Below are positions 44,174 to 56,200 of a DNA stretch of 64,000 nt, in pieces. A program made the position numbers and the translations under genes. The notes beneath the pieces are model-generated. The model was not told where the DNA came from and ran no database searches. It saw only the letters and a list, made by a program, of their open reading frames with translations. Position 1 is the first letter of the stretch; each line of letters opens with the position of its first letter. Origin of the DNA: Bacteroidota bacterium (GTDB lineage: Bacteria; Bacteroidota; Bacteroidia; UKL13-3); contig JAIXSO010000013.1 of the NCBI GenBank assembly GCA_027484685.1, forward strand, positions 85,654 through 149,653, read 5' to 3'.

Positions 44174-47100
44174 TCATCCTTCACCCATCTCAAATAAATC
44201 TTTCAATTCTTTATTACTTAAATTTCCTATCCAACTTTCGCCAGTAGCTACAGTCATATTAGCCAAGGCCTTTTTACTTTGAATCATATCATTAATGCGC
44301 TCTTCAAAGGTATTTTTAGTAATGAATCGGTGAACCATCACATTGCTTTTTTGTCCAATTCTATAAGCCCTGTCAGTGGCTTGTGCTTCTACTGCTGGGT
44401 TCCACCACAAATCGAAATGAATTACATGGTTAGCTGCTGTTAAATTCAATCCTGTTCCAGCAGCTTTTAGCGATAAAATAAATACTTTATCTGCCCTGTT
44501 ATTTTGAAATCCATTTACCATTTCAGCTCGTTGTTTTACACTACAACCACCATGATAAAACAAAGGTTCTTCTTTGTATCGTTCAGTAATAAAATGCTTT
44601 AGTAAATTACCCATTTCGGTAAATTGAGTAAAAATCAAAACTTTTTCTCCGCTTTCTATAATACTATCTAACTTATCAAAAAGTAAATCCAATTTGCCAC
44701 TTAATGAAGCGTCTAAAATATTATTTTTTAAAAACTGAGTAGGATGATTACAAATTTGCTTCAATGCCAAAATCATTTGTAAAATTAAACCTTGGCGCAC
44801 AAACAAGGTTTTATTATCCGATGTTTGAATTCCTTCAATTTCTTTTAACGCCTCTTCCAATGTTTTTTCGTATAAACTTGCTTGTTCTTTTGCTAAATTA
44901 GCATAACAATTCATTTCTATTTTATCAGGTAAATCAGATATTATACTTTTGTCTGACTTAAGCCTTCTCATCATAAAAGGTGCAGTTACTTTCTTCAATT
45001 TTTCAGCTACCGCAATATCGTTATATTGCTCAATTGGATTTCCATAAGTTTCGCTAAACTCTTTGGTATTGCCCAAAAAGCCTCTATTACTGTAATCCAT
45101 TATGCTCCATAATTCACTCAGTCTGTTTTCAACTGGAGTGCCACTCATGGCAATAAAATTATCAGCGCCAATTGATTTGATAGCTTTAGTTTGTTCAGTA
45201 TTTACATTTTTTATATTCTGAGCTTCATCAATAATTAAAGTATGCCAATTTTTCTTTTTCAGCTCTTTAGCATCACTTCTAATAATGCCATACGATGAAA
45301 TAAGTACATCAAAATCTTTTTCCATTTTTCTGTTTGTACCATGGTAAACTTTTACTTTCAGGCTAGGTGCAAATTTATCCAATTCGTTTACCCAATTGGT
45401 TAATAATCCAGTTGGAGCAACCACTAAAGCTTTCTTTTTCTCAAGTAATCCATCTTCCTTATATTTTAGTAAAGTGGTAATAACTTGTAGAGTTTTCCCT
45501 AAACCCATATCATCGGCCAGCACCGAACCAAAACCAATTTGCGCATTTCTATACATCCACGAAAAACCTCTATGTTGGTATGGTCGTAATTTTGCCTTAA
45601 TTCCTTTTGGTAAAGGTATTTCATTAAAATTAGTCAACTCCTTAATCATTTTTTGTATTTCATCCGTCAAGCCAATTTTACTGCCCAAATATTCGCCACT
45701 AAGCGCAGCCCTTAGCATTTGAAACGCATTTAACTCTTTAGTACTTGAAAAATGTTTATGTATTTTTTCTAAATCACTCTGATTTACATAAATATAATTT
45801 GTTTTGTATTTTATTAAACCTTCCGATTTTTTGAGTAATTTTTTAAATTCAGCTTCACCCATTAAAGTATCCCCAATGGCAATTTGCCAATCAAAATCAA
45901 GCAACTCATCTAATTTCAAAAACGATTTACCGCCAGCTTTTTTCTTTACTTTTATACTAGCTTTGGGTTTTAAAATATACTGCAATGATTTTGGCAACAA
46001 AATATAGATATCTAACAATTGAATTGCAGGAATCATTTGCATAAGAAATGGTGTAAACACTTGGTTTTCCATTACTATTTCTTGCTTTCCCTCTGTATTT
46101 ATGTATTCATCTAAACCACTAATAAATGAACTTAATTGCGTTAAACTCTGTAAAATTTCGTACCTGTTTTTATCGTATTTGGTTTTGGTAAGTACCTCTT
46201 TTAAAGCTATTGGTGCACTTGATTTTTTGTTATTATTTTCTTCGATATTTACCAATATTTTAAAATCATCGTTTGGTAATTCTTCTACTACAATTTGTGG
46301 TTTAAAATTTCCTTGGGTAATATAATACTTTTGTGTCCAAGATTGAATTCCACCACTTAAGGATTCTTCGCCAGGGTTTTTAAATGAATAAGCATGTTTT
46401 TTAAAAAACAAATTTATAAACAAATCATCTTGAATATTTTCTTCAAAAACAGCAATTATTTCTGTTAAAAATAACGATAATAAGTTAAAGGCTGTGTCCT
46501 TATTTATCTCCTTTAATTTTGTCTTCTCATCCCATAAAAAAACTGATGGAGGTAATAAGTTTTTAAGTTGTTCTACCAATTGCCTTACCTCTTTACTAAG
46601 CATGGCTGGCAACCAACGAATAGTAAATTCTTTGTTTTGCAATTGAACAATTTGAGGCACCACTGCGCCATTGGCTAATAGGTGAACTGCAAAATGTAAA
46701 ACAGTATGTAAAGCAGCAGTAGATGGCTGGTAATCGTTCGTTTTTGAAGATTTGATTTGAGAAATTTGCTGTAAAAAATCTAGAAAAGAAAAAGCATTTT
46801 CATTCACCAATACCTTCGATTTATATTGCTCATCAATGGTTATTGTATTGTTAGTTTTGTGGTTTATATGTTGCCCTTGAATACTTGCTTTATAAAATAA
46901 GTTTTCTAATAATATTTTCCCTTGAATTACTTTTTGTGCGTTTTTTACTGTTTTATCAATTTTTAAAATGTATTTTTCTTTAAAATTTCCTGCTCCTTGA
47001 TAAAATGCAGGAAAGTCTGAAAGCAGTATGGTTAATGGTTCGTGAACAGGTGTTAGCTTGGTAAACGAAAGTTTAGTGTAAGCATTTTCAGAATTAAACT

Positions 47101-47689
47101 TTTCTGTTTTTACTTTTTTTGTTTCAAAATACAAGTCGGTAATTTTCGAAATTTCAGTTGCTTGCTTATTTACAAAAATGCCTAGTTTTTCTAACTCTGC
47201 AATTAAATTTACATTGTGTAATTCAAAAACTAAAAAGGGATTATTATCAATTTCGGCACTTACTTTATATATAACGGCTGCCAAGTGTTTGCAAGGTACA
47301 GCCCAATCGGGGCAAGAACATTGCATTTTAAAATCGGTCCATTGTTTAGGAAAAACCTTTAAACCCATTTGCTCTGCAATAGTTAATACTTGGGGATCCA
47401 ATTCACGGTTTAAAAGCTTGGAAATAATGGTTGGTTTTTTAGAAAGTGCTATAATAAATTCATTTAATTCTGGGTCAAAAAATGGGGGTAATATTACATC
47501 TACATTATAAGGTTTGGGTGCACTACCAGCCACTTTAGCATTTATTCTATTTCCTTCAATTTTTATTTTTACAACTGAACCATTTCGTGCATATCTGCTG
47601 CCTCGGTCAAGTCTGTTTTCATAATCTATATTGCTTAATGAATTTAACCATTGCTCGCCCCACCAGGTTTTCCCAAAATATTTACTCAT
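44174..47689 (-). CDS. SNF2-family helicase with SWIM zinc finger
   Basis: 1171 residues. An N-terminal SWIM zinc finger, CSCPDWAVPCKHLAAVIYK (Cys124, Cys126, Cys133, His135), is the nucleic-acid or protein binding element of this subfamily. A long middle region of unknown fold spans about 150-650. The SNF2 motor has VLADDMGLGKTLQVITTLLK (Walker A, about 725), LIIDEAQNIKN (DEAQ, about 822), ISDLPDKIEMNC, and the second RecA lobe VLIFTQFTEMGNLLKHFI, ILSLKAAGTGLNLTAANHVI and TDRAYRIGQ (about 1106). These proteins translocate on DNA. SWIM-SNF2 genes can be housekeeping or linked to defence islands; there is no partner nuclease or methyltransferase adjacent. It is alone on its strand. Confidence 0.9.
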   Translation of the reverse strand: MSKYFGKTWWGEQWLNSLSNIDYENRLDRGSRYARNGSVVKIKIEGNRINAKVAGSAPKPYNVDVILPPFFDPELNEFIIALSKKPTIISKLLNRELDPQVLTIAEQMGLKVFPKQWTDFKMQCSCPDWAVPCKHLAAVIYKVSAEIDNNPFLVFELHNVNLIAELEKLGIFVNKQATEISKITDLYFETKKVKTEKFNSENAYTKLSFTKLTPVHEPLTILLSDFPAFYQGAGNFKEKYILKIDKTVKNAQKVIQGKILLENLFYKASIQGQHINHKTNNTITIDEQYKSKVLVNENAFSFLDFLQQISQIKSSKTNDYQPSTAALHTVLHFAVHLLANGAVVPQIVQLQNKEFTIRWLPAMLSKEVRQLVEQLKNLLPPSVFLWDEKTKLKEINKDTAFNLLSLFLTEIIAVFEENIQDDLFINLFFKKHAYSFKNPGEESLSGGIQSWTQKYYITQGNFKPQIVVEELPNDDFKILVNIEENNNKKSSAPIALKEVLTKTKYDKNRYEILQSLTQLSSFISGLDEYINTEGKQEIVMENQVFTPFLMQMIPAIQLLDIYILLPKSLQYILKPKASIKVKKKAGGKSFLKLDELLDFDWQIAIGDTLMGEAEFKKLLKKSEGLIKYKTNYIYVNQSDLEKIHKHFSSTKELNAFQMLRAALSGEYLGSKIGLTDEIQKMIKELTNFNEIPLPKGIKAKLRPYQHRGFSWMYRNAQIGFGSVLADDMGLGKTLQVITTLLKYKEDGLLEKKKALVVAPTGLLTNWVNELDKFAPSLKVKVYHGTNRKMEKDFDVLISSYGIIRSDAKELKKKNWHTLIIDEAQNIKNVNTEQTKAIKSIGADNFIAMSGTPVENRLSELWSIMDYSNRGFLGNTKEFSETYGNPIEQYNDIAVAEKLKKVTAPFMMRRLKSDKSIISDLPDKIEMNCYANLAKEQASLYEKTLEEALKEIEGIQTSDNKTLFVRQGLILQMILALKQICNHPTQFLKNNILDASLSGKLDLLFDKLDSIIESGEKVLIFTQFTEMGNLLKHFITERYKEEPLFYHGGCSVKQRAEMVNGFQNNRADKVFILSLKAAGTGLNLTAANHVIHFDLWWNPAVEAQATDRAYRIGQKSNVMVHRFITKNTFEERINDMIQSKKALANMTVATGESWIGNLSNKELKDLFEMGEG

Positions 47690-47809
47690 TTATTAAATTA
47701 ATTTTACAGCGAAATTATTGTTTCAATTTCTTTGGGCTGTAGAAATCTGTAAACTAAATTTCAACATTAATCATGATTTTAAGATTAACTTATTCTAATG
47801 AAATATTTA

Positions 47810-50167
47810 CTATTCCACCACAAAAGATTTTGTTTGATTGGTATTTCCGTTTTCAAAATTGAAATAATAAATTCCTTTTGTAAGTTGCTCAATATTTATA
47901 GTTTGTATTGTTTTGTTTAATACCACTTTTTGAACTTCTTTTCCATTCATGTCGTATATGATGGCATTGGCATTTAGTAATTTTTCACTGATTTCAATAT
48001 TGATTTGGTGTTTAGTAGGGTTGGGGTAAAGAATAAAACCTGTTTCTTTTTTTGCAGCATTTTTTAAACCAACTTTATAATCATACACGCCAATAGCATA
48101 CATTCCTTTTTCGATTTTATTGGTGGTAAAGCGGCCTATTTTATCTGTTTTGCTACCGCCAGTTATTTTTGTATTATCAGTATGAATAACCCAAGTATTA
48201 GTGCTAGGCGCTTTGTATAAAAGCACCAAACTATCTTCATTGGTAAATGGTAAAGTATAATCTAAATAGCCAGCATTTGGATTGGTAGGAGTGGTGCCAT
48301 CGTAGTTAAAATAAATTTGGCCTTTGGTTTTGTTGGTATCAAAGTATCCATCTATATTCCAAAAACGGTAATTACTAATTCTAACTCCTTTTGGTGCTAC
48401 CTCGTATTGCGTAGCACCAACCCAATAATGCTCAGCTAAAATGGTAGCTGAATCAGCATTTTGTTGCACATTTAAACTTAATAAAGCATCTGGAAAGGTT
48501 TTAAGACCAGTACCTTTTATAGTTGCTAAATTATAAGTTCTTGCCAATGGCAATTCGTTATTTTCATTCACCAATAAAAATTCCGGAAAAAAATCATAAG
48601 GTACTCTAATCATCAATTGTTGTTCGTAAGTATTGATAGAATCGGTGTAAATAAAAGTTTCTCCTTTATTGTTAAACAAAGTAATTTTATAAGGAATATG
48701 GCTGTAGGTAATATTATTTCCGCGACTGTGTTGTCTTAATGTAACTTCTACAAAATTTGCTGCATTGCCTATAAAAACACGGTATTGGCTTGCTACAATA
48801 GCAGCACTACCGGCAGTAAATACCCATTCGTTAAAGAAGGATGTTAAGTTTTTATTGGTGAATTTTTGAAATTCATCTCTAAGTTGAATAGAGTTACTTG
48901 ATTGAAATTTATATTTAGTTAAATAGCTATTGCAAGCTTGGTAAAAGGCTGAATCATCCATGTAATAACGCAATGCAGCCACGGTTAAGGCACCTTTTTT
49001 ATACACATGGTCGCCATAAGTTGATTTATGAGGAATTTGATTTAATACTAAAAATCCACCATCTCTAATATGTGCTGAACGCATTACATAAAGTAACTTT
49101 TCGTTCATATCGGTATAATAAGTTTGTTTGTTATACATTAATTCTAAAAATAACGCTTCGCAAAAACTTGCCCAACCTTCGTTCAGCCACATTTCACTTG
49201 AATTGTCGCAAGTTACCATATCGCCCCACCACATGTGGCTCAATTCGTGAGCCATTAATGTTTCGTAATTTAAAGTGCCATCTACTCCAAATAAAGGGTA
49301 TGTTATACAGGTAGCATGTTCCATAGCACCTCCATCAAAAGGAACCATAACATAACCTGCTCTATCAAATGGATAAGGTGTAAATTTTTCTTCAAAAAAC
49401 TGCAAAGCTTTATTTAAGTTAACCATGCTTGCCTTTACCTTCACTGTATCTTTAGCTTGGGCAGCAAGTATTACCTCAAAGTTTTTGTTTTTACCTTGGT
49501 AAGTAAATTTTACAGGTGTATATGTGCTAACAGCTACACATGCCAAATAAGTCGGAATGGGTTGATTTAATTGCCAATGCCATGTTAAAGTGTTATTGCT
49601 GTTAATAGTAGTTGGTTGAGGTAAACCGTTACAAACAGCCATGTAGTTACTATCGGTAGTAATATGAAAATCATAGGTTGTTCTTTCTGTAAAATTATCT
49701 ACACATGGAAACCAAGCCCTGCCATAATTATGTGGTTTAACTGTAAAACCTACGCCCATATTAAAGGCATAATTGCTTGTAAAATAAAATCCTCCCCAAC
49801 TTGCATCTTTGGTTGGCATACCTTTATAAAATATATTGATTTTAACTATATCATTTTTATTGGCAGGTGCTCCTAGGTTTACAAAAACTTGGGAATCGTT
49901 TTGAGTAAAATTAGTTTTATTGTTATTAATTAATATGGAATCAACTTTAAGAATGGCTAAATCAAACCAAGCTGTACTTAAATTATTTTGCAATGCTTGA
50001 ATGGTAATTTCGGCATTCCCTCCAATGGTTTTTGAGCTTAAGTTTTGAATGTTTAAATTTATAGAATAATTCAGCACATCGAATTGCGTATTTCTATTGT
50101 CTTGCCCAAAAGTAGTTTGATAAAATAATATAAGACTTAATAGTGTTGTAAAACTTATTTTTTTCAT
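47810..50167 (-). CDS. T9SS-secreted M1-family metallopeptidase
   Basis: 785 residues from the ATG at 50167 (TTG at 50173 is rejected). The signal peptide ends ...QTTFGQ. The catalytic motif is HELSH (His307, Glu308, His311) with Glu330 in LNEGWASFCEA, the M1 HExxH-x18-E signature. The GAMEN motif is changed to GAMEH. The C-terminus (about 715-785) is a T9SS type A sorting domain: FILYPNPTKHQINIEISEKL, YDMNGKEVQKVVLN and GIYYFNFENG ... FVVE. It cleaves N-terminal amino acids or peptides outside the cell. It is divergent from the giant T9SS protein gene, so the two secreted proteins share a 103-base control region. Confidence 0.93.
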   Translation of the reverse strand: MKKISFTTLLSLILFYQTTFGQDNRNTQFDVLNYSINLNIQNLSSKTIGGNAEITIQALQNNLSTAWFDLAILKVDSILINNNKTNFTQNDSQVFVNLGAPANKNDIVKINIFYKGMPTKDASWGGFYFTSNYAFNMGVGFTVKPHNYGRAWFPCVDNFTERTTYDFHITTDSNYMAVCNGLPQPTTINSNNTLTWHWQLNQPIPTYLACVAVSTYTPVKFTYQGKNKNFEVILAAQAKDTVKVKASMVNLNKALQFFEEKFTPYPFDRAGYVMVPFDGGAMEHATCITYPLFGVDGTLNYETLMAHELSHMWWGDMVTCDNSSEMWLNEGWASFCEALFLELMYNKQTYYTDMNEKLLYVMRSAHIRDGGFLVLNQIPHKSTYGDHVYKKGALTVAALRYYMDDSAFYQACNSYLTKYKFQSSNSIQLRDEFQKFTNKNLTSFFNEWVFTAGSAAIVASQYRVFIGNAANFVEVTLRQHSRGNNITYSHIPYKITLFNNKGETFIYTDSINTYEQQLMIRVPYDFFPEFLLVNENNELPLARTYNLATIKGTGLKTFPDALLSLNVQQNADSATILAEHYWVGATQYEVAPKGVRISNYRFWNIDGYFDTNKTKGQIYFNYDGTTPTNPNAGYLDYTLPFTNEDSLVLLYKAPSTNTWVIHTDNTKITGGSKTDKIGRFTTNKIEKGMYAIGVYDYKVGLKNAAKKETGFILYPNPTKHQINIEISEKLLNANAIIYDMNGKEVQKVVLNKTIQTINIEQLTKGIYYFNFENGNTNQTKSFVVE

Positions 50168-50220
50168 GTTCAATAATACAAAATACCTGTTTTATTTATT
50201 GTAATTTTTTTAGGCAAAGT

Positions 50221-50250
50221 TTTGATTTAAATAAAATTACGTTACTTTGC
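50221..50250 (+). promoter_or_regulatory. Promoter of the giant T9SS protein gene
   Basis: TTTG (50221-50224), 18 bases, TACTTTGC (50243-50250), a near match to TTTG-N19-TAnnTTTG with one base fewer in the -7 box. It is 21 bases before the ATG. Confidence 0.5.
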
Positions 50251-50270
50251 ATTAAACATTATTATAACTC

Positions 50271-53200
50271 ATGAAAAAAGTTTTATTACTATTATCAATT
50301 TCAATTTTTATTCACAATTTAAAGGCACAAGTTAACATCAATAATTACGTGTTTACAACTAGTTCAAATGCATCGTTATCTCGCTCTAATGGCAGCTTAA
50401 TTGATGATATTGATATGACCACAGGAACAACTGTAGTGTTAGGAGGTAGTGCAGTTACCAATACCACTAGTACGGCAGCCAATTTAAACTTTGATTTTTA
50501 TTCAGGAGGTCAACGTTTTACCAATTTTACTGTTACTCCTAATGGATGGGTAGGCCTAGGTGGAGGTGTAGCCCCAAATACACTATGGTCGGCTGCTGTG
50601 TTTTCAGGTACACGAATTGCTCCATTTTTAGGGCCGTTATTAAATACCAATGTGCCTCCATTAAGCAGTATGACTACCAGTTCTATTGGTAGAGTGCATT
50701 ATAAATTAATTGGAACAAGTCCATCAAGAGTTGGGGTTATTGAATTTTTAAGAATGTCAATCAATTCATCTGTTGTTGATGATACCAATACTTTTCAGGT
50801 TAGGCTTTACGAAAGCAATGGAGCTATAGAATTTGTATACGGCCGAATGAAAATAACAGCTGGTGCTCCGTTAAATTTTAATGTTGGATTTAAAATAGCT
50901 GCTGGTGCGCATAGCGTTAATGCAGCTAACAATACTTCATCTACTATAACTACAACTACTAATAATTATACTACAAATACTTTTATACCTAACATTCATA
51001 ACTCATCTAGTGGTTTTCAAAGATCTTATTTATTCACACCTAATGCGCCAAATCCGCCCACTAATTTTACTATTACAAATGTTACTAACAGTGGAATGAC
51101 ACTTAATTGGACCGATGCAAGTAATGAAACAGGATATGCTTTATACCGATCAATTGATGGTGGCTTAACTTATACTTTTGTTCAGCAATTAGCAGTTAAT
51201 ACTACTATTTTTAATGCAACTGGTCTTCCTAGTAACACCGATGTATATTGGCGTATATTTTCAATAAGGGAATCATTAAGTGCTCAACAAGATAATGTTG
51301 CTACCACATTAGGTTCAAATGTAATAACTAGTGTAACCGATGGTAATTGGAATAACACTGCAACTTGGAGTTCGGGTACAATACCAACAGCAAACGATAG
51401 TGTACTTATTTCTGCTGGCGATACAGTTAATGTAAATATCAATACTGCTACTTGTTTACGTATGCTAGTAGACGGAGCCTTACATTATACAGGAGCTACT
51501 AATAACTTACTTACCATTTTAACTGATTTAGAAGTTAGTCCTACAGGTGCAGTAAGAAGTCTTTCAACTTTAACAAATGCAAGTACATTAAATATAGGTG
51601 GCGCAAATATCAACTCTATTACTAATGGTAGTATAATAAATAATGGAATTATAGACTTAGAAAGTGGGACTAATGGAGTTACATTAAATATGTTTGGAAA
51701 TGGTAATGCAACTATTTCTGGCACGCCATCAGTATTTAAATTAAGAAATTTACAATTACAAAAAAATAATAATGTAAATAATATTGTAGATGTGTTAACA
51801 CCTTTTAGTGTTTTTTTAACAACAAATACTAGCACATTATTATTAAACAGTGGTACTTTACGTTTATCATGTGACATTAATTTAACACCTTATGGAAGTC
51901 CATTTGGTTCAACTATAGTTGGAAGTGCAAATGCAAGATTGTGGTTCAATCATCCAAATGCTGTAATTAATTCTACCACAACTCCACCAGGTTTTACTTT
52001 TACAACCAATTACACTATAAATGGTGAATTACGAATGGATAATGGCACTTTAAATGTTGGTTATGGAAATTCATTGTTAACACTTAATAATTCTGTTTTA
52101 AATATAAATAATGGAACTATCAACGTGTTAGGTGGATTTTCACAAAATAACCAAGGAACCTTAAATATGTCGGGCGGTACCATAAATTTAAATCCAGTAA
52201 ATGGTACTAATGCTTTACCCAATACAACAGCAGCTTTTTTATTAGGTGCCACAGCCAATGTAAATATTACGGGAGGTACAATTAGTGTTATTAACCCACA
52301 AACAGCAAATAACAATACTTCGGTAAATATTCTATTAGGAGGGTCAAAAAGTTTTACTGGAGGAACTTTAAGAATTGGTAATGGTTTGGGTAATGGAACT
52401 GCTGCAAATCCTATCAATACAGCTGGTTTTGGTCTTACTTCGCAAGTGCCATTGTGGAATGTAGTAATTGATGCACGTTATGATTCTTCAAGCGGACGTT
52501 TGGTAAGAATTGTGGGTGATTTTCAAGTTGCTAACAATTTAACTATTGAAGATAAAAGTATTGTATTACCTGCAAGCGGCAATATAGGTGGATCTTTAAG
52601 ATTATTTAATCAACTTACTTTAAACGGACAAATCATTGGTAATTTTCCTTCTTCTGCTAATCAAATAGCAGGCTTGGTAAGCTTTGAAGGTACAACTAAT
52701 CAATTAATAAGTGGAATAGGTACATTTTTTAATGTAGCCAATTTATCAATTAATAATGTTAACGGAGTTACTAGCACATTAGCTAATTTGGGAAGTGTGA
52801 TAAGAGTTAATTTGTTCCGCGGATTATTATCTACTACAAGTCCAATTATTGTAGGTTCAAGTTTGGTAAAAGGAACTATTCAAATTGGGGGGGTAAATGA
52901 AACAACTCCTGCTGGTTCATTTAGTTTGGTGCCATTGGCCAATGCCATATTTCCAAATATTACTTATGTTTATGCTTCATCATCTTCAAACCATATTACT
53001 GGAGCATATAATGAAATGCCTGCTGGAGCCCTTTCAGCCAGCAGTTTAATTATAAGTGACAATGAAGGTTTAACTAGTAATAGAAATTTAACCATAATTG
53101 ATACGTTAAGTTTAGGAAGTAGTAATTTAAATATTGGAAACAATACTTTAAATATTGGAACAAGTTTATTAAATACAGGCTTATTGCAAAGAACAACAGG

Positions 53201-56200
53201 TTATGTGGTTATGAATAATAACGGTCAGTTTAATAGATGGTATGCAAATTCAACAGTACTAGACAATACAACTAATACTGGATTTCCAATTTTAGCCAAT
53301 AACCAAGATAGAAGTGTGTTACTAAATTCTGATGGTATTCCCTTGATTACAGGTGGAAGTTTTTCAGTAAAACATGCAAATATTTCAGGAAATACCGATA
53401 TCAGTCCGAGCGTTCCTGATGGTTTTGAAAATATTAACAGAATAAGCAATTCTTATTGGTTATTTAATTCAACCGGAATTACAGTGCAACCATTTTTCGG
53501 TTTGCAAGTAAGTGGTAATATGCAGGGAATGGGTTCTGTTTCAAGTTTGTCGCAATTACGTTTTATGAAACCAACTTTAAGTAGTGGAGGAACAAGTAAT
53601 GGAACAGGATCATTAAATACTCCTTTTATATCTCGATTGTTTACACCTACTCAGGTGTCATCAGGAGTTCAAAACGATACTTTTTATGTTGGTGTAAATA
53701 CAGCATCTAATACTTTAACGCCTACTTTCATAGCAGTTGCTAATGGCAGTTGGGATAATCCATTAACTTGGAATAATAATGCAGTACCTAGTGGTAACAA
53801 TACAGTTATTATTCCTTCGCCTTTCACAGTTAATTTAAATACGGGTTCATTTTTAAAAGCTTGTGACTCTATTGCTATTTTAGCAGGTGGTACCTTAAGT
53901 GTTAATAATAATAGTTTATCAGTTAACAAAAATATTTTATGCGAGGGTAGTATTATTCAAACAGGAGGGTCTATTAGTTTGGATGGTACTGACTTTGCTG
54001 GCGTAAACATTAGCACTACAACTGGTAATTTAAATGTAAGTGGAGGATCATTTACAATTGGTGCTATTGGTGGTTCTAATAAAAAACTATTGGTAAACGG
54101 AATATTATCAATATCTGATAGTGCAACTTTACTAGTTAATGGAAATGTGTCAATAAGTTCAACTGCAACATTTAACCAAAGTGGAGGAAACTTAATAATA
54201 GATGGTAATTCAGGAACTGCGTTTACTAGTACACTTCAAGGAGTTCATTTGCTTGAAATAAATACCAATAATATTAATTGTAATAATGGAAATATTATGT
54301 TTATAGATCCTCCGCACGCATCATTAGGGTTGCTTACTACCAATACTTTACGTATTACTGCTTCTTCTAACTTAAATGCATTTTCAGGAAACCATACCGT
54401 TATTTTTGGAGATGGTATAAGTACCACAATTGGTAATAATAATGGATTTAATGTTGATAACAGAAGAAGTGGAATTGTGCCTTTACAAAATATTATTGTA
54501 AATGGAGGTAATACAAGTGGAAGATGGCTTTCTCCTTCTTTTTCTTCTGGCTCATTTGGTTTATATGCTAAAGGCAATTTAACTATTAATGCTAATTCTG
54601 AAGTGCGCCAAAGTAACGCAAGTCAATTGGTTATTGGTGGAAATATTGTAAATAATGGTGTTTTAACCAGTACTCAAACATTAACATTAGGAGGTTTAGG
54701 TTATACTATTTCAAACCAACAAACAATAAGCGGAACAGGTATATTTAGAAATGCAATTACCTCGCCAACTGCTGAGTTTAGAACTTTGAATATTGATAAT
54801 GGAGGAACAATTTTTAATTTTATCAATACTACTTTCAGGGTTTCTTTCTCGAGTGGTTTTGTTGCAGGGCAAGTCAATTTAGGAAGTAATGTTTTAAAAC
54901 TATTAGCTGGTGCTAATGTAACAAGAACAAATGGCTTTGTGTCAAATGGGTCGTTAGAGTTAAACTTTCCTATAGGTGCAAATGTGGCAAGAACTTACTT
55001 TTTTGGAAGTAATAATGGTTATGGGCCAGTTATATTAAATTTCCCAACTGTTTCAACTGCCGGAGATTTTAGAATAAGTTTAACCAATTCAGATAATCCA
55101 CAAATTTCATTGGGTTGTATCAATGACCTCAAATCAATTAATAAAAACTGGACTTTAAATAATATTAGCGTTGCTCCTTATTTAGTAAATGCCGATTTAG
55201 CTTATGTGTCGGGAGATATTGATGCTGGTACTAATATTAGTGGCATTATAGGAAAAACTTTTAATGGCACAACTTGGTCTAATACCACATTAACTTCTGT
55301 TTCTAACACAAATACTGTTATTAATGGTTTTTCAGCTAATGGTACTATACAATTAGGAGAAACAGCTAACACTACAGTTTCTATAACTATTGCTGCGAAT
55401 AATACAAATATTTGTAAAGGTACTAATGTTACTTTTACTGCCACCGCTACTTCTACAGGTACAAGTCCTTTGTATCAATGGAAGAAAAATGGTGTCAATG
55501 TTGGAACAAACTTACCAGCTTATAGTGATAATAATTTGAACAATAATGATACCATTAGCTGTATATTAACTTCAAGTTTAACATGTGCTTTGGTACCAAC
55601 TGTTACTTCTAATTCTATAGTGATGAGTGTATCAACTCTAACATTAGCAGGAAATATTAACGGAAGCACAACTATTTGTGCTGGAAGTATTGCACCTAAT
55701 TTAAATCTTGTTGGAAGCAATGGTAATGTACTTAATTGGGAAAGTTCAATTGCTCCTTTTAATACTTGGAATAGTATTGCAAATACCACCAATACTTTAA
55801 GCACTGGTACAGTTAGTCAAAATACTAATTATAGAGCTTTGGTTCAAAATGGAGTTTGTTCAGCTATTTATTCTGATACTGCATTTATTAATACCAATGC
55901 ACCAACAATTCCTGGTAGTGTATCAGGTGGTAATGCAATTTGTTCTGGTTCAAATAGTGGAATATTAACATTGGCTGGAAATAATGGAAACATTGTTAAC
56001 TGGGAAAGTGCTGTATCGCCATTTACCACATGGTTGCCAATTGCTAATAATTCTTCTACATATACCTCTGGAACTTTAACCCAAACTACTCAATTTAGAG
56101 CAGTGGTTCAAAATGGCGTTTGTCCTACGGTTTCATCGGCTTCTACTACAGTTACTGTTAATAATACTACCATTGCTGGTAATATTTTAGGAGCAAATGC

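Noticed and set aside
44174..47689. SNF2 helicase as part of a DISARM-like defence system
   Set aside because: No methyltransferase, PLD nuclease or DUF1998 gene is adjacent; neighbours are unrelated.
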